NCBI GenBank assembly: GCA_026713405.1
Contig: JAPOON010000718.1
Location: 1 to 6,409 of the forward strand
Length of the DNA: 6,409 nucleotides
Direction of reading: 5' to 3'
Origin: Gammaproteobacteria bacterium
GTDB taxonomy: Bacteria; Pseudomonadota; Gammaproteobacteria; Pseudomonadales; Azotimanducaceae_A
In this document: in pieces, positions 5,602 to 6,409 of the stretch
How the letters are laid out: every line of letters begins with the position of its first letter
Numbering within the stretch: position 1 is the stretch's first letter
Notes under the pieces: model-generated
Database searches by the model: none
What the model was told of the DNA's origin: nothing
What the model saw: only the letters and a program-made list of their open reading frames with translations
Position numbers and translations under genes: made by a program

Positions 5602-6409
5602 TCAACCCGCATGGGAGTTGCGCTCCAGGCAGAGATGCCCGTGGCCGTCGACGCTGCCGCTGAAGTCTTCGGTGATCACCGTGGTGGTCTGGCTTTCGAC
5701 GATCAGCGCGGGGCCCGCGCAGGCATCGCCCGGCGCCAGGGACTCCCGGCGATACAGCGCTGCCTCCAGCGGTGCGCCGCGCACCGGATCGAACAGGCTG
5801 ACCCGGCATTCCGGTTGCGCTGCACGCTTTCGTGAAGGTTGCCCCGGCCGCTTCGGATCCAGTTTCCGAGTAGACAGCGCCAGCGTCCAACTGAGTATCT
5901 CCACGTCGGCGCCGGGAATCGTTCTGCCATACAGGGTGCGGTAAGCGTCCTCGAAGGCCGATGCCAGTCGCGACCCGACATCGCCAGCCCCGTTCGATAC
6001 CCGGGTTCTGTCGGGCGCCGGCACGTCCACGGCGATCTCGAACCCCTGGCCCACGTACCGCATGTAGGCCCGGGCCGTCTCTTCGAGCGGTTCGGAGGTT
6101 GCGCTGTTCACCACCGCGGCTGCTTCCTGCCGCATCTCGCCCAGCAGGCGCACGAGCCAATCATCGTCGAGGGCCGCCAGGGTCATGTAACGGCTGCGCA
6201 CCACCTCGAAGCTCACCGGCGCCAGCAGAAAACCCAGTGCCGAACCCACCGCCGCGCCCCGGGGGACGACGATGCGGTCGATTTTCAGTTTCGTGGCCAG
6301 CCGGCAGGCATGCAGCGGCGCCGCGCCGCCGTAGGCGATCATGGTGCGCTCTGCCGTATCCTTGCCCCACTCGACCGCGTGAGCCCGCGCTGCCGCCGCC
6401 ATGTTCTCG
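5602..6409 (-). CDS. hyuA: hydantoinase A / oxoprolinase family subunit (HyuA), C-terminal part
   Basis: Only the last 269 codons are in the window; the gene continues past base 6409, and the family is usually about 680-700 residues. HyuA is the ATP-using, actin-fold (ASKHA) subunit that pairs with HyuB to activate and open a cyclic amide in the cytoplasm. The visible part starts with the conserved alpha helix (NMAAAARAHAVEWGKD), then AYGGAAPLHA, a variant of the usual FGGAGPLHA phosphate-loop motif. A stretch typical of the domain boundary follows (RIVVPRGAAVGSALGFLLAP). The C-terminal domain contains the family patterns RYVGQGFEIAV, FEDAYRTLYGRTI and GPALIVESQTTTVI. The frame is intact and ends 74 bases before hyuB. 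The methionine at 6402 is internal, not the start: the frame stays open to the window edge and the conserved ATP-binding N terminus is missing. The assignment is firm; the exact substrate (hydantoin, 5-oxoproline or lactam) is not. Confidence 0.93.
   Translation of the reverse strand, partial: ENMAAAARAHAVEWGKDTAERTMIAYGGAAPLHACRLATKLKIDRIVVPRGAAVGSALGFLLAPVSFEVVRSRYMTLAALDDDWLVRLLGEMRQEAAAVVNSATSEPLEETARAYMRYVGQGFEIAVDVPAPDRTRVSNGAGDVGSRLASAFEDAYRTLYGRTIPGADVEILSWTLALSTRKLDPKRPGQPSRKRAAQPECRVSLFDPVRGAPLEAALYRRESLAPGDACAGPALIVESQTTTVITEDFSGSVDGHGHLCLERNSHAG

Noticed and set aside
5528..6160. N-terminal extension of the hyuB frame by 211 codons.
   Set aside because: It overlaps the hyuA C terminus, has low-complexity Arg/Gly-rich translation, and the HyuB family begins at the ATG at 5527, which has a good ribosome site.

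Overview
The window is GC-rich, with tightly packed, intact reading frames and signal-bearing hydrolases. This fits a Gram-negative, probably proteobacterial, aerobic heterotroph. I cannot fix the taxon from the sequence, and a marine or host-associated lifestyle is only suggested by the sulfatases. There is no tRNA, rRNA, CRISPR array, integrase or transposase.

Layout: positions 1-520 form a long non-coding leader. It holds a good sigma70-like promoter candidate (12-40), a perfect dyad over its expected start point (38-53), a 31-bp inverted repeat (100-130 / 179-209) nested inside a second 14-bp one (83-96 / 276-289), and an AT-rich promoter-like patch (about 336-398). It precedes a plus-strand gene (521-1975) for an exported or membrane-anchored metallo-beta-lactamase-fold hydrolase of the alkyl sulfatase (SdsA/BDS1) type. 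The 168-bp gap 1976-2143 separates it from a convergent minus-strand block. That block reads, in transcription order, the 3' part of hyuA (6409-5602, cut by the window edge), hyuB (5527-3890), and a formylglycine-type periplasmic sulfatase (3751-2144). The 138-bp gap before the sulfatase contains a dyad and a promoter candidate, so the sulfatase may be transcribed separately from hyuAB.

How the genes may work together: two unrelated sulfate-ester hydrolases (zinc MBL fold and FGly alkaline-phosphatase fold) meet tail to tail, beside a two-subunit ATP-dependent hydantoinase/oxoprolinase-type enzyme. The sulfatases would release sulfate from organic sulfate esters in the periplasm, and HyuAB would open a cyclic amide in the cytoplasm. 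Whether they share one substrate is inference only. The four genes are recognisable family members. The least explained part of the window is the structured leader at 1-520.
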